A stretch of DNA of 64,000 bases from assembly GCF_011604685.1 (NCBI RefSeq), contig NZ_CP050063.1:3494501-3558500 (forward strand), written 5' to 3'. The DNA is from Spirosoma aureum (GTDB taxonomy: Bacteria > Bacteroidota > Bacteroidia > Cytophagales > Spirosomataceae). Below the pieces are notes generated by a model that saw only the letters and a list, made by a program, of their open reading frames with translations, searched no databases and had not been told where the DNA came from. The translations under genes were made by a program, and so were the position numbers. This document shows, one piece after another, positions 29,521 through 38,438 of this stretch; the stretch's first letter is position 1; each line of letters starts with the position of its first letter.

Positions 29521-32031
29521 ATGAATCGAGCCTTAATTACGTTTTTACTTTCCTGCCTGTCTCCACTCGTTTTCGCACAACAGACCGAAATCTGGGTTGC
29601 GCCGGATGGGTCGGATGCCAACGCCGGAACGAAAGAAAAGCCGCTGGCCAGTTTGCCGATGGCGCTTCGTAAGGTTCGTGAACTACGTCGGCTGGCCGAT
29701 CCGGGTATTGCGAATGGAGCGCATATCTATTTGAAAAACGGCCTGTATTCGCTGGTCGAGCCTGTTTTTGTTCGTCCGGAAGATTCTGGTACAACTGCTA
29801 GTCCTACGATCATTGAAGCCGCTCCGAATGAAACCCCAATTTTAAGTGGTGGAATACCAATTACTAACTGGCAGAAGGTTAAGGGTAACGTAACTGGTTT
29901 GCCGAAGGAGGCTGTTGGAAAGGTATGGGTAGCCGATGCGCCGAGGGTAGGAGGGCGATTGGTCGAATTCCGACAGCTCTGGGTAAACGGGGAGAAAGCA
30001 ACTCGGGCAAAAGACACACCTTACCCATTGATGAATCGCATCTTGTCATGGAACAAACAGGAGCAAACCTGCTGGATTCCGACTCCAAAATTTGGTGATT
30101 TGTCGAAAGCTTATGGCCTTGAAATGCTCATTCATCAATGGTGGGCAGTTGCCAATTTGCGCGTCAAACAAATTGATATACAGGGCGATAGTGCTAGGAT
30201 AAGCTTTCATCAGCCCGAAAGTCGCATTCAGTCCGAGCACCCCTGGCCCGCTCCCTGGATGTCGAAAGAAACCGGGAATTCGGCATTTTACCTTAGCAAT
30301 GCGATCCAGTTTCTGGATCAGGCGGGGGAGTGGTTTTTAGATACCAGAGCCGAAAAGGTTTACTATATTCCTCATCTGACCGACAACCTGGCTACTGCTC
30401 AGGTCATGGTGCCTGTACTCGAAACGCTGGTTCGTATCGCAGGAACGGTCGATAGTCCGGTATCAAATGTAATTTTTAAGGGAGTCTCATTTCAGCATAC
30501 GGGCTGGCTCAGGCCCTCGCAGCATGGGCACGTTCCGCACCAGGCAGGGTTGTATATGCTGGACGCCTACAAGCTGAAAATTCCGGGTACACCCGATAAA
30601 AAATCGCTGGAAAATCAAGCCTGGGTGGGCCGTCCGGCAGCGGCTGTGGAGGTGTCATTTGCCAACCATACCGGTTTCGACAATTGCCGGTTTGAGCATC
30701 TGGCGGCAACCGGACTGGATTACAATAAAGGCGTACAGGACAATACCATTCGTGGGAATCTGTTCAGAGACATTGGCGGCACTGGCATTATGGCCGGTGT
30801 TTTTGCCGACGAATCGACGGAGATCCATCTTCCTTATAATCCAGCTGATGAGCGGGAAGTGTGTAGCAATATGCTCATTAGCAACAACCTGATTACCAAT
30901 GTAACGAATGAAGACTGGGGTTGCGTCGGCATTGGAGCTGGCTATGTTCGGGGAATCTCTATCGAACATAACGAAATCAGTGATGTCTCTTACAGTGGCA
31001 TCAGCATGGGATGGGGGTGGACTAAAACCATTAATGCCATGCGGAATAATAAAGTGATAGGGAACAGAATTCATCACTTCGCCAAACACATGTACGATGC
31101 TGCGGCCATTTATACGTTGTCGGCGCAACCGGGTTCGACCATTGCAGAAAACTACATTGACAGTGTCTACAAAGCGCCCTATGCGCACCTTCCCGCCCAC
31201 TGGTTTTACCTGTATACCGACGAAGGTTCGTCGTATTTTACGATAAAGGATAACTGGACACCCTCCGAAAAATATCTGCAAAACGCCAATGGCCCGAACA
31301 ACGTCTGGGAGCACAATGGCCCGCAGGTAGCCGATAGCCTAAAGACAAAAGCGGGTATTCAGCCACTCTATCAGCACTTGCTAAAGGACAGGGTTAAGCC
31401 AGATTCGAAGTGGGGTATCAATAAGGAAAATCCGGTCATCGTTGAGTTGGTTGCCAACCCCGATAAGCCAATTGACAAACAACGGCTCAGAGAAGTGCTG
31501 ATTCGGGCTAAAGTAAATCCCAATGCGCTCTATCAGTGGGAGAACCACTATGTCATTTTCGATAAAGTGCAGGACGTTTTCGTATTGAGTGAACGGCTGA
31601 AGTCCGCCTTCCCAACCGCAAAGGTTAAGACCTATTATGATCTATTTTACGAATTCAACAGAAAACGTTGCGATGCTGGCCAGACAAAGGGTGATTGGGA
31701 GCATACGATATTAACCGCTAATCTGGTCGCTGACCCTGTGCTTCAGAACGATTACCTGGCCTATCATGAAAGCCAGTTTGATAAATGGCCTGAAGTTGCC
31801 AGAGGATTCTGCAATGCGCAGTTTCAACAAGTGTTGCTATACAGGAACGGGCGGCAATTGATGCTGGTGATCAGCCTTCCCAAAGGCGAACGTTTAGACA
31901 AACTCAACCCGAAAACCACCGAAAATAACCCCCGCGTCGAGGAGTGGAATGCCCGGATGAAAACGTATCAGGAAGGGATTTCGGGCACCAAGCCGGGCGA
32001 GGTATGGGTAGAATTGAAAGCGATTCGATAG
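29521..32031 (+). CDS. GH141-like beta-helix glycosidase fused to L-rhamnose mutarotase
   Basis: An 836-residue secreted protein (signal peptide ending LVFAQ). Residues about 22-625 form a right-handed parallel beta-helix: EIWVAPDGSDANAGTKEKPL at the start, then LISNNLITNVTNEDWGCVG and ISDVSYSGISMGWGWT rungs, the pattern of GH120/GH141. GH141 includes the RG-II alpha-L-fucosidase BT1002. Residues about 637-836 match the two-part L-rhamnose mutarotase proteins of Bacteroidota: a first segment starting NPVIVELVANPDKP, then a RhaM-like fold with YLAYHESQFDKWPEV and NPRVEEWNARMKTYQ. RhaM flips the anomeric carbon of L-rhamnose. The fusion may release and epimerise a deoxy sugar in the periplasm. 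The start is ATG 29521; the frame is open from 29410 but that part holds the inverted repeat. Confidence 0.82.
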   Translation: MNRALITFLLSCLSPLVFAQQTEIWVAPDGSDANAGTKEKPLASLPMALRKVRELRRLADPGIANGAHIYLKNGLYSLVEPVFVRPEDSGTTASPTIIEAAPNETPILSGGIPITNWQKVKGNVTGLPKEAVGKVWVADAPRVGGRLVEFRQLWVNGEKATRAKDTPYPLMNRILSWNKQEQTCWIPTPKFGDLSKAYGLEMLIHQWWAVANLRVKQIDIQGDSARISFHQPESRIQSEHPWPAPWMSKETGNSAFYLSNAIQFLDQAGEWFLDTRAEKVYYIPHLTDNLATAQVMVPVLETLVRIAGTVDSPVSNVIFKGVSFQHTGWLRPSQHGHVPHQAGLYMLDAYKLKIPGTPDKKSLENQAWVGRPAAAVEVSFANHTGFDNCRFEHLAATGLDYNKGVQDNTIRGNLFRDIGGTGIMAGVFADESTEIHLPYNPADEREVCSNMLISNNLITNVTNEDWGCVGIGAGYVRGISIEHNEISDVSYSGISMGWGWTKTINAMRNNKVIGNRIHHFAKHMYDAAAIYTLSAQPGSTIAENYIDSVYKAPYAHLPAHWFYLYTDEGSSYFTIKDNWTPSEKYLQNANGPNNVWEHNGPQVADSLKTKAGIQPLYQHLLKDRVKPDSKWGINKENPVIVELVANPDKPIDKQRLREVLIRAKVNPNALYQWENHYVIFDKVQDVFVLSERLKSAFPTAKVKTYYDLFYEFNRKRCDAGQTKGDWEHTILTANLVADPVLQNDYLAYHESQFDKWPEVARGFCNAQFQQVLLYRNGRQLMLVISLPKGERLDKLNPKTTENNPRVEEWNARMKTYQEGISGTKPGEVWVELKAIR

Positions 32032-32071
32032 TTGCTCCGATGCAGAAGTGATGACTAACCACGAACAAACC

Positions 32072-34909
32072 ATGCTACGAGTAAGCACCTTACTTTTAAT
32101 GACCATCCTGGCCGCTCAGGCCCAACCGCCAGTTCGTCAGTCGCTTACGCTCTGGTATTGGCAGCCTGCCCGTCAGTGGGTAGAAGCGCTTCCTATTGGC
32201 AATGGGAGACTAGGTGGTATGGTGTTTGGCGGTGTTGAAACGGACCATATTCAGTTCAATGAAGAAACGCTCTGGACGGGCGGACCGCGTGAATATCAGC
32301 GAGAAGGAGCGGCTCAATACCTGCCCCAGATTCGTCAGCTGCTGGCCGATGGCAGACAGGTTGAAGCAGAAAAACTAGCCCAGGAGCATTTTATGGGCAA
32401 ACAAAGCAACGAAGAAGGATACGAACAGAAGAAAACGGCCTGGCTGGCAAGCGTACGTAATCTGACCAGTGCCAGTGCGAATCCGGCGGCTACTGCTTTT
32501 GATGATCGTGCCTGGAAAACAATGCCCGTTCCAACGGCTGATGGTTGGGAAAAGGTCGGATTGGAAGGGCTGGACGGTGCTCTTTGGTTCCGGACTTCAT
32601 TTGACTTACCACAGGCCTGGGCAGGAAAAGATGTGGTATTGGATATGGGGCGTATCCGCGATCAGGATTTTACTTATCTCAACGGTGAACTGGTTGGCTC
32701 CGATGAAGGCATCGCCAAAAACCGACGTTACAAAATTCCGGCGGCTAAACTGCACGTTGGTAAAAATCAAGTGGCGATTCAGGTCATTAATCTGTTCGAT
32801 AAAGGGGGCTTTATTGGCGTCAAAACCAGCCAGCCGACATTTGTTGTTTATCCGGAAGGGCAACAACCGGCTGATGGTGTTCCGCTGGCGAAACCATTTA
32901 AATACTGGGTTCAGGATGAGACGCCCCCGGCTTCGCCCCGTTACCAGGCCGATTATCAGCCATTTGGTGATTTGTGGATCCAGTTTGGAAACACAGTACA
33001 AGCCACAAATTATCGTCGGGAACTGGACCTGACGACGGCGATTTCCCGTGTTACGTACGCTGTCAATGGAGTGAATTTCACCCGCGAATACCTGGTAAGT
33101 GCACCCGATCAGGTTATGGCTGTTCATCTGACGGCCAGCCAGCCGGGTAAAATCAGCTTCGACGCTACACTGAATAGTCCACACCGGGGAGCGTCCGTTC
33201 GGAAAATTGATGACCAAACCATTGCTCTGGCGGTTCAGGTACGCGACGGAGCCTTAAAAGGGGAAAGCTTACTTCATATCCGAACGAAGAAGGGCCAGAT
33301 AGCCGTGGTGGGCAATAAACTGACGGTGTCGGGCGCTGACGAAGCAACGCTGTACCTAACGGCAGGAACTAATTTCAAAAACTACAAAGACGTTTCAGGC
33401 GATCCCGCTACCCTGAGCCAGCGCCCGTTACAGGCCATCCGTTCTAAAGGTTTCGATGCGATCAAATCGGCTCATAGTCGGGAGTATCAGACATACTTCA
33501 ATACCCTGACACTCGATTTGGGCCACTCGGCCAACGAGCAGCTACCAACCGACGAACGGCTTCAGCGTTTCGAGAAATCATTGGACCCGGCACTGGCTGC
33601 ACTGTATCTTCAATACGGGCGGTACCTGCTGATTTCGAGTTCGAGGCCCGGCACGCGTCCGGCTAATTTGCAGGGTATCTGGAACGATCTGCTTACTCCG
33701 CCCTGGGGTAGTAAATATACCACCAACATCAACCTGGAGATGAACTACTGGCCCGCCGAAATGCTGAATCTATCGGCTTGCCATGAACCGATGTTTGCAG
33801 CCATCGAAGAACTGGCCGAAGCAGGGCGAAAAACAGCTAAAGCACACTACAATGCCCGTGGCTGGGTGCTGCATCACAATACCGATCTCTGGCGCGGTAC
33901 GGCTCCCATCAATGCATCGAATCACGGGATCTGGGTGAGCGGTGGAGCCTGGGTGTCGCATCATCTCTGGGAGCATTATCGCTACACGCAGGACCGAACC
34001 TTTCTGCATGATCGTGCCTACCCGATCATGAAAGAAGCCGCTCGTTTTTTCGTGGATTTTCTAGTTAAAGATCCCAAAACGGGCTGGCTCATCAGCACGC
34101 CTTCCAACTCACCGGAGCATGGTGGTTTGGTTGCCGGGCCGACGATGGATCATCAGCTAATCCGGGATCTGGTCAAAAACTGCATAGCGGCCAGTGAAGT
34201 TCTCAATACCGACGCTGCATTCCGCGATACTCTCCAGACAATGTATCGCCAGATTGCCCCAAACCAGATTGGTAAACGTGGTCAATTGCAGGAATGGTTA
34301 CAGGACGTCGATGATTCTAAAGATACCCATCGGCACGTTTCTCACCTTTGGGGTGTTCATCCAGGCACCGATATTACCTGGGATGATACGCCCGATCTGA
34401 TGAAAGCTGCCCGGCAGTCGCTTTTGGAGCGTGGCGATGAAGGGACGGGCTGGAGCCTGGCCTGGAAAATCAATTTCTGGGCACGTTTTCGCGATGGAAA
34501 TCACTCGTACAACATGCTCAAGTTGCTGTTTCGTCCCGCCATTTCGCCGGAAGGAACAACAGGTGGAGGGTCTTACCCCAATCTTTTCGATGCACATCCA
34601 CCCTTTCAGATCGATGGGAATTTTGGCGGTTCCAGCGGCATTGCTGAAATGCTGTTACAGAGTCAGGGGAAAACGATTGATCTGCTCCCGGCGCTTCCAA
34701 CGGCGCTCCCAACCGGATTTGTCAACGGTATTTGCGCTCAGGGTGGTTTTGTGTTGAACATCCGCTGGCAAAACGGGCGTTTGAGCGGGGTTGAGGTTAC
34801 CTCCAGAGCTGGGCAACCCTGCGTACTTCGCTACGGTGATAAGGAGGCTCGTTTTACGACTGAAAAAGGGAAAACGTACCGATTGAATCAGGATCTGACC
34901 GTATTATAA
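32072..34909 (+). CDS. GH95 alpha-L-fucosidase/alpha-L-galactosidase with inserted domain
   Basis: A 945-residue secreted GH95 enzyme. The N-terminal domain begins LWYWQPARQWVEALPIGNG and FNEETLWTGGPREY. The (alpha/alpha)6 barrel has N552 and N554 in TNINLEMNYWP, which match the catalytic asparagines of the Bifidobacterium enzyme (N421, N423), and D848 in FQIDGNFGG, the likely base. Between EHFMGK and YQPFGDLW, about residues 110-285, there is an extra jelly-roll domain (DGALWFRTSFDLP, FTYLNGELVGSDEGI) like the sugar-binding domains of GH2 or sialate esterases. GH95 acts on alpha-L-fucose or alpha-L-galactose, both found in RG-II. ATG 32072 starts the signal peptide directly; GTG 32048 and ATG 32051 are alternatives. 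It ends the long glycosidase run. Confidence 0.9.
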   Translation: MLRVSTLLLMTILAAQAQPPVRQSLTLWYWQPARQWVEALPIGNGRLGGMVFGGVETDHIQFNEETLWTGGPREYQREGAAQYLPQIRQLLADGRQVEAEKLAQEHFMGKQSNEEGYEQKKTAWLASVRNLTSASANPAATAFDDRAWKTMPVPTADGWEKVGLEGLDGALWFRTSFDLPQAWAGKDVVLDMGRIRDQDFTYLNGELVGSDEGIAKNRRYKIPAAKLHVGKNQVAIQVINLFDKGGFIGVKTSQPTFVVYPEGQQPADGVPLAKPFKYWVQDETPPASPRYQADYQPFGDLWIQFGNTVQATNYRRELDLTTAISRVTYAVNGVNFTREYLVSAPDQVMAVHLTASQPGKISFDATLNSPHRGASVRKIDDQTIALAVQVRDGALKGESLLHIRTKKGQIAVVGNKLTVSGADEATLYLTAGTNFKNYKDVSGDPATLSQRPLQAIRSKGFDAIKSAHSREYQTYFNTLTLDLGHSANEQLPTDERLQRFEKSLDPALAALYLQYGRYLLISSSRPGTRPANLQGIWNDLLTPPWGSKYTTNINLEMNYWPAEMLNLSACHEPMFAAIEELAEAGRKTAKAHYNARGWVLHHNTDLWRGTAPINASNHGIWVSGGAWVSHHLWEHYRYTQDRTFLHDRAYPIMKEAARFFVDFLVKDPKTGWLISTPSNSPEHGGLVAGPTMDHQLIRDLVKNCIAASEVLNTDAAFRDTLQTMYRQIAPNQIGKRGQLQEWLQDVDDSKDTHRHVSHLWGVHPGTDITWDDTPDLMKAARQSLLERGDEGTGWSLAWKINFWARFRDGNHSYNMLKLLFRPAISPEGTTGGGSYPNLFDAHPPFQIDGNFGGSSGIAEMLLQSQGKTIDLLPALPTALPTGFVNGICAQGGFVLNIRWQNGRLSGVEVTSRAGQPCVLRYGDKEARFTTEKGKTYRLNQDLTVL

Positions 34910-35225
34910 CGTTTCATTTAGTCGCGTCAATGTACGCCGATGGCAATGTTTTAATACGTTTCAATTTCTGGCGTAATAGCTCCGGTTTATCGGCGCAAGT
35001 GTGGCTGGTATCTCGTTTATCTTCTGCTGTTTTGCTCTGACAGAATACCAAATTCAGGTTGACGTTTGCCTGGCTTCTGGGGTCGATAATATACCCTGAA
35101 TCTGGCTATAAAATGGGTGGGAAATAATGTCGCAAATCACCCTTTTTTTGCCGGTTATACCCCCTGTTGAAGTCAGTTGTGGGTGGTAAATTTGTTCTGT
35201 TAATCAACGGAACAACAACTACAAA
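34910..35225. other. Intergenic region, 316 bp
   Basis: No convincing gene is present. I see no clear hairpin terminator after the GH95 stop. The right end holds a candidate promoter for the DoxX-like gene. Confidence 0.6.
35167..35194 (+). promoter_or_regulatory. Candidate Bacteroidota-type promoter of the DoxX-like gene
   Basis: The -7 element taaatttg (35187-35194) fits TAnnTTTG exactly. A ttg at 35167-35169 lies 17 bp upstream, a fair -33 element. Transcription would start near 35201, giving a leader of about 25 nt to ATG 35226. Confidence 0.45.
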
Positions 35226-35681
35226 ATGACACAACTCCATTCAGTAAACGCAACGCAAAAAACCATGAAAAAGACAAAAATCACGTACTGGGTATTGACA
35301 GGATTATTCGCTTTTGTTATGGCGGGCTCGGCCATTCCCAATATTATGGTTAATCCAATGTCGGTGCAGGGTTTTCAAGAAATGGGTTATCCGACCTATA
35401 TAATCCCGTTTCTGGGCTGGGCCAAACTTCTTGGTGTGGTGGCCATACTGGTTCCGGGTTTTCCGCGTATTAAAGAATGGGCGTATGCCGGACTCATTTT
35501 TGATTTGCTGGGTGCTACGTATTCCGTCGCGAATAGCGGTAAGACTCTCGGCGAATGGTCGCCTATTTTCATCTTTGTTGCGCTGGGTTTTGGTTCGTAT
35601 TTTTTCTATCATAAACGGTTGAAAGAATCCGCTTTGAGGAGCTCTGAAACCGTTCAGAATGACTTTCGGGTAGCTATGTAG
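35226..35681 (+). CDS. DoxX-like membrane protein
   Basis: A 151-residue protein with four predicted membrane helices, as in the DoxX_2 family: ITYWVLTGLFAFVMAGSAIP, then IIPFLGWAKLLGVVAILVPG, WAYAGLIFDLLGATYSVA and WSPIFIFVALGFGSYFFYH. The function of these small proteins is poorly defined; some affect membrane redox or stress response. It has its own promoter and a terminator, and no clear link to pectin use. ATG 35265 (MKKTKITYW) is an alternative start that would give 138 residues; upstream residues are polar and not conserved in type. Confidence 0.85.
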   Translation: MTQLHSVNATQKTMKKTKITYWVLTGLFAFVMAGSAIPNIMVNPMSVQGFQEMGYPTYIIPFLGWAKLLGVVAILVPGFPRIKEWAYAGLIFDLLGATYSVANSGKTLGEWSPIFIFVALGFGSYFFYHKRLKESALRSSETVQNDFRVAM

Positions 35682-35702
35682 GCTGAATCGAAAACGAAGA
35701 TT

Positions 35703-35735
35703 AACGTCCCGGAAGGTCAACCCTTTCGGGACGTT
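35703..35735. terminator. Bidirectional hairpin between convergent genes
   Basis: Arms aacgtcccggaagg (35703-35716) and cctttcgggacgtt (35722-35735) pair along 14 positions with one G-T, around a 5-nt loop. It lies between the DoxX-like stop and the GH28 stop and ends in ttt on the + strand. It fits a shared terminator. Confidence 0.7.
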
Positions 35736-35739
35736 TCTG

Positions 35740-37323
35740 TTAGGGCTGGTTCGGGTCAATTTTCAGACTTTCGAGCTTCTCCTCTTTCTGTACGGGCGTT
35801 TTTACGTGCCGAAAGTTGTTGCCATTTACCGTGATATTCTGGGTTTTCCCGCCGTTTAGTTTCAAAAATACATCGGTGCCCACTTTCGGAAAACAGCCGT
35901 AAATGAAAGCATCGTCTACATCGTTTAACTCCACTACAGGCGTGTTGGCGTGCGGGGTTCGGCTCGTTACGCCGTCGATTTCCAGATCATGCACCTCGGC
36001 CGCTTTGATAGACGGCCCACTCGCCGTATTGACCGTTACGTTATGAAACGCTACCTGCCGGGATTGATTGATCACAAATCCCGTTTTTGCCCGGAATTCC
36101 AGCCCGCTGAAACTGATGTTTTCGATGGGCATTTCGGCCAGGCCGTTCAGAAAACCAGCCTGATTGGTTTCGGCAGTGATGTTGCTGAAATGAATATTCC
36201 GAAAGGCCGGTGTCCGCTCTGAAACGGGTTCAGGTTTCGTCGCGGCATACTGCATATCGAGCACAATGGCCTGTTCACGGATGTTTTTCATGATGATGTT
36301 GTCCACCCGAATGTCCTCAACAACACCGCCCCGGCCACGTGCCGTTTTTATGCGAATTCCCCGGTCGGTACCGTCGAAAACACAATTCGAAATCACGATT
36401 TTTTTTACGCCCCCCGACATCTCACTACCAATCACTACGCCCCCGTGTCCGGCCAGCATGGTACAGTTCGTGATGGTGTAATTTTCAGCCGGTGCGTTCA
36501 TTTTTCGGCCCGCCCGATCTTTACCCGATTTGATAGTGATGCAATCGTCGCCCACGCTGATGTGACAGTTGGAAATATGCACGTACCGGCACGATTCGGG
36601 GTTAATGCCGTCGGTATTGGGCGAATGCGGGTTGTTGATGGTTACACCGGTCACGGTCACGTTTTCGCAGAACTCCGGATTGACCGTCCAGAAGGGCGAG
36701 TTGCGAATCGTAATGCCTTCGATCAGCACATTCTTGCAATGCATCGGCTGAATGAAGGGTGGCCGAAGAAATCCTTTTTCGACCCAGCCCGGCAAATCGG
36801 GACGCAGAATGTCTTTGTTCAGGCGATGGAATTCATCTTGCCACGTTGAACCGGGCGATGTCTTGACGGTAACTTCTGAATAACCCCACCATTTTTTGCC
36901 GTGTCCATCAATGACTCCACGCCCCCGAATGGCAATATTTTCGGCTTTGTAGGCATAAAACAAGGGCGAAAAATTCGTCACATCGGTTCCTTCCCAGCGT
37001 GAGGGAACCATCGGCAGGTAATCGTCGAAATTATCGCTAAAATGCAGTTCGGCACCCGCGTCGATCAGGATGGTAATGTTGCTTTTGAGGTGAATGGGGC
37101 CCGTCAGATACTTGCCCGGTGGGAAATAGATCGTTCCTCCGCCCACTTTCACGGCCGCATCAATGGCTTTTTTGATAGGCCCAGTTGCGATTTTGCTGCT
37201 ATCATTCTTTGCTCCATACTGCACGACATTGAAATAGAGAGATTGTTGTCCTGATGCACTGATCGTTCCAAAAACAGTCAGGCAAAATACAAGTAATAGC
37301 GAATAGATCGTGGTGGTTTTCAT
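35740..37323 (-). CDS. GH28 polygalacturonase, likely exo-acting
   Basis: A 527-residue secreted GH28 protein (signal peptide ending near TISASGQQ). All family motifs are present in order: HSPNTDGINPESC, VGDDCITIKSG (the catalytic Asp pair), AGHGGVVIGSEMSGG with the His, and RGIRIKTARGRGG with the RIK substrate-binding triad. The early FNVVQYGAKNDSS and GGTIYFPPGKYLTGPIHLKS match bacterial exo-polygalacturonases such as PehX. It should cut the galacturonan backbone of RG-II or homogalacturonan in the periplasm. I use ATG 37323, which starts the signal peptide and leaves 25 bp to the dehydrogenase gene; ATG 37356 would overlap it. It is the last gene of the SusC1 operon. Confidence 0.92.
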   Translation of the reverse strand: MKTTTIYSLLLVFCLTVFGTISASGQQSLYFNVVQYGAKNDSSKIATGPIKKAIDAAVKVGGGTIYFPPGKYLTGPIHLKSNITILIDAGAELHFSDNFDDYLPMVPSRWEGTDVTNFSPLFYAYKAENIAIRGRGVIDGHGKKWWGYSEVTVKTSPGSTWQDEFHRLNKDILRPDLPGWVEKGFLRPPFIQPMHCKNVLIEGITIRNSPFWTVNPEFCENVTVTGVTINNPHSPNTDGINPESCRYVHISNCHISVGDDCITIKSGKDRAGRKMNAPAENYTITNCTMLAGHGGVVIGSEMSGGVKKIVISNCVFDGTDRGIRIKTARGRGGVVEDIRVDNIIMKNIREQAIVLDMQYAATKPEPVSERTPAFRNIHFSNITAETNQAGFLNGLAEMPIENISFSGLEFRAKTGFVINQSRQVAFHNVTVNTASGPSIKAAEVHDLEIDGVTSRTPHANTPVVELNDVDDAFIYGCFPKVGTDVFLKLNGGKTQNITVNGNNFRHVKTPVQKEEKLESLKIDPNQP

Positions 37324-37348
37324 GCGGTTGCTTCGTTGAGTATAGCAA

Positions 37349-38365
37349 TCAGTCAAGTTCTACCATGGCTTTAATAACGCCGGTAGTTGGATTGAGCCAG
37401 GTTTCGAAACTGTCTTTCACCTGACCAAAATCAACGCGATGCGTAATGTACGTTGTGGGATTAACCAGCCCTTTTTGCATACAGGAAATTACGTGTTCGA
37501 AGTCGGCGCGGGTTGCATTCCGGCTGCTCATGAGTGTTGCTTCACGCTTGTGAAACTCTGGATGGCTGAAGGAGATATCACCTTTCTGGAGGCCGACCAG
37601 CACATAACGTGCCCCATGTGCCATAAACCGAAAGGAATTATTGATCGCATGTCGGCTCCCCGTCGCATCAATAACCACAGTCGGCATATCACCGTTTGTG
37701 ATGGCATGAAGTTGTTCAGCAACCGAGTCCGAACTGGCATTAACGGTATAGTTAATGTGGAGTTTATCCCGGCAAAAAGCGAGCCTGGAGCCGTTGATAT
37801 CCATGGCAATAACCCGACCACCCGCGATTTGGGCAAACTCCATAATGCCTAAACCGATGGGGCCAGCTCCGATCACCAGCACGAATTCGCCGGGTTCAAT
37901 ACCTGCTCGCCAAACACCGTGGGCACCAATGGCCAGTGGCTCTACCAAAGCCAGTTCATCGAAAGTCAAGCCCTGACCATGCACCAGTGAATAAGACGGA
38001 ACAGACAGGTATTCGGCCATGCCACCGTCGATATGAACACCGCTGACCTTCATCTGCGTGCAGCAATTCGGTTTGCCGGATCGACAGGCAATGCAACGGC
38101 CACAGTGAAAATAAGGAATGATTGTAACCCGCTCGCCCGGCCGGAAACCCGGAGCATCATCGGCCTCAACAAGTTCGCCCGCCAGCTCGTGGCCCAAAAT
38201 TCGTGGATACGCAAAAAACGGCTGTGTACCCTCGTAAGCGTGTAGATCCGTGCCGCATATCCCGATTCGCCGGATATCAATGATGGCTCTTCCGGGAGCC
38301 GGTTTAGGTTTTACACCCTGTTGGTAGTCCAGTTGACCGGGAGTGGTACAAACTAACGTTTTCAT
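37349..38365 (-). CDS. Zinc alcohol dehydrogenase, L-galactonate dehydrogenase-like
   Basis: A 338-residue MDR dehydrogenase. The catalytic zinc site is C37 in GICGTD with H59-E60 in LGHE, and the structural zinc cysteines are C88, C91, C94 and C102. The NAD-binding turn is VIGAGPIGLG. Several stretches follow E. coli LgoD (YjjN) closely: ICGTDLHAYEGTQPFFAYPR, SGVHIDGGMAEYLSVP and the C-terminal SHPEFHKREATLMSSRNAT. LgoD oxidises L-galactonate to D-tagaturonate. RG-II contains L-galactose and a GH95 enzyme is close by, so L-galactose use is a fair inference; other aldonates or polyols cannot be excluded. The start is ATG 38365. It is cytoplasmic and lies between susD and GH28 genes in one operon. 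Confidence 0.84.
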   Translation of the reverse strand: MKTLVCTTPGQLDYQQGVKPKPAPGRAIIDIRRIGICGTDLHAYEGTQPFFAYPRILGHELAGELVEADDAPGFRPGERVTIIPYFHCGRCIACRSGKPNCCTQMKVSGVHIDGGMAEYLSVPSYSLVHGQGLTFDELALVEPLAIGAHGVWRAGIEPGEFVLVIGAGPIGLGIMEFAQIAGGRVIAMDINGSRLAFCRDKLHINYTVNASSDSVAEQLHAITNGDMPTVVIDATGSRHAINNSFRFMAHGARYVLVGLQKGDISFSHPEFHKREATLMSSRNATRADFEHVISCMQKGLVNPTTYITHRVDFGQVKDSFETWLNPTTGVIKAMVELD

Positions 38366-38438
38366 CGCGCGTATAAAAGAGGGTAGCACTGCCAACAGGC
38401 AATGCTACCGATTAGAAAACAAACCAACCTATTCTATT

